A DNA stretch of 64,000 nt from Phytophthora colocasiae (Eukaryota > Oomycota > Peronosporomycetes > Peronosporales > Peronosporaceae). The stretch is from positions 124,001 through 188,000 of the forward strand of contig JAGKQI010000091.1 of assembly GCA_018806915.1 (NCBI GenBank), read 5' to 3'. The notes under the pieces are model-generated. The model was not told where the DNA came from. It ran no database searches and saw only the letters and a program-made list of their open reading frames with translations. Within the stretch, counting starts at the first letter, position 1. Each line of letters starts with the position of its first letter. The translations under genes were made by a program, and so were the position numbers. Below, one piece after another: positions 62,745-64,000 of this stretch.

Positions 62745-64000
62745 GGCATTTATCGCGAGTGTGCTACTTGGAGATACTGATGGATCTGTTTTCATTAAGT
62801 TGATGGACCGTTTTGCTGTATATCTGGCGTTTTTGGAAGGGAGAGACAGAAAATATCTGGCTAAAAACTCTATCATGTCATGTCAAGAACTGGCTGCTTG
62901 ATTCTTACCCAAAGAACCGGCATGTGATCGAAAAGAAACTCTTAAAAATGGCTCAGACGTTAGAAAAGCACTGCATGAGAAGGCAAGATGGAGGGCCAGC
63001 TAAGAAAGCCCCAGCGTGTACGATAAAAGACTTGAAGATTCTCGTGGATGGAATTTACTACGATGCTTCCAGTGAAAAAGACTATCAGGATGCTGCATTG
63101 CTTACTTTGTATGGTTTGCATTCGGGAGAGCCTCAGACTTGGCGATTGTAACTAAAGCCAGCCTCTCAGTGACTGCAGACGGAGTTGTTTTCATACGTCT
63201 CATCCGGATAAAGACTGCAGAAGAGCAAGGGCTTTCCCTGTATCCAGATAAGGACTGTTTTATTACGTGCCCGTTGCACGATCTAGGAATTGCACTTGCA
63301 ATGCAAGACTCTCCCACTAGTCAACTACTTCAGCACCCCAAGACCAGCTTGGACAATGATGACGTGTCGTTTTCCCCCACGGAAATTCCCCTTGCTGAAG
63401 CGTTAATGAATTGCTCGGATATAATTCCACCCACCGGTGCCCCAGAGAAAAAAACACGGAAGCAGGATGAAAGCATGAAGATGCAAGGTTTCGTGAATAG
63501 AATTGTGAAATCAGCTTCTGATCGCAGGCGCTCGCTAAACCTACCGAAAACTTATCATCTCACTCGTTTCGGCGAGGTGGAGCGCAGCATGCTAATGGAG
63601 ATCCTTCTCTGTCAGCGCAGTGGATTTATGATCGAGGGTCCTGGAATATGACTGCTACAAACAAGGCATTTGCTTATGTATTCAATACGGCGACTGAAGA
63701 TAAAAAGGTTTCACGAGTTTTAAGCGGGTGGAAGTCAAACGAAAGCCGATTGTAGCAACATTTTCGGCTTTTGACAGTGCAACCCAGCACGAGATGCACA
63801 AGTTGTGCAATCTTTTATTCGCCGCAAGCCTCGAATCTACCGCGGTGGACATGAAACTGGATGTTAAAGTCGCCGAGGTACTTACGGCTACTATGATCCA
63901 GCATTTTCCCGAAGTTTTGGAGCGCTATCCAATGTGTTTGTATGTCAGTAGAATGCGGCAGTGTCTCGTTGCCCTTGGAATCACAAAGACGCAGTTATTG
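62745..64000 (+). pseudogene. Tyrosine-recombinase-like protein (Crypton-like), frameshifted, runs off the window
   Basis: First frame: WLLDSYPKNRHVIEKKLLKM, CTIKDLKILVDGIYYDASSE, DYQDAALLTLY. A shift near 63108 gives VWFAFGRASDLAIVTKASLS, VFIRLIRIKTAEEQGLSLYP, DCFITCPLHDLGIALAMQ to 63650. Another shift gives WNMTATNKAFAYVFNTATED, then FSAFDSATQHEMHKLCNLLF and LESTAVDMKLDVKVAEVLTA to the end. GRASDL has the form of the first catalytic Arg box of tyrosine recombinases. I recall similar proteins as a multicopy oomycete family resembling CryptonS; this is memory, not a search. The His and Tyr boxes are not clear. Confidence 0.5.

Overview
The window is a repeat-filled, gene-poor stretch of a eukaryotic genome, most likely an oomycete of the Phytophthora or downy mildew type. 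I infer this from three things: Ty3/Gypsy elements with chromodomains, a Gypsy family carrying a second cellular-type RNase H (known in oomycetes), and recurrent TTTGCATTTTAC-like sites in the LTRs that resemble the oomycete initiator plus flanking promoter region. A Crypton-like tyrosine recombinase remnant fits the same assignment. I see no convincing host gene, rRNA, tRNA or CRISPR array. Almost every base belongs to a transposable element, usually nested, truncated or inverted. Element names (Gypsy-A, Copia-I and so on) are local labels of mine.

Layout. 1-2627: a Copia-I LTR fragment, then decayed unassigned sequence. 2628-4064: Gypsy-A pol fragment (A5). 4065-12148: full-length but frameshift-riddled Gypsy-A (A1, minus strand). 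12149-14325: 3' end of another Gypsy-A (A2, plus). 14326-21750: gag end and 5' LTR of Gypsy-B (B1, minus); its LTR is split by a young Copia-I (16812-21395, 5-bp TSD TCTTC). 21751-23345: gag and RT scraps. 23346-26744: 3' part of a Gypsy-B element (B2) with two divergent accessory ORFs, one a membrane protein that reads into the 3' LTR. 26745-39561: Copia-II (minus), into whose gag a Gypsy-A (A3) inserted (TSD GGCGA); a 2.0-kb inversion (30838-32837) then split both elements. A3 has the only long intact pol (33170-37015). 39567-47270: pieces of dual-RNase-H Gypsy-T. 47271-48567: 3' end of Gypsy-A (A4). 48568-50685: Gypsy-D. 50686-59180: Gypsy-E, with its RT cut by the 6.3-kb non-autonomous element J (52690-58995), which ends in two inverted U3 ends. 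59181-61646: Gypsy-F gag and protease. 61869-62665: deleted Tc1/mariner. 62745-64000: tyrosine recombinase remnant.

Gypsy-A order is LTR (413 bp), tRNA PBS, gag with a CCHC knuckle, protease, RT, RNase H, integrase, chromodomain, a convergent ORF on the opposite strand, polypurine tract, LTR. Comparison of two diverged copies shows mostly synonymous change in the antisense frame, so this extra gene looks real. It, the B2 accessory ORF pair and the palindromic element J are the most novel items here.
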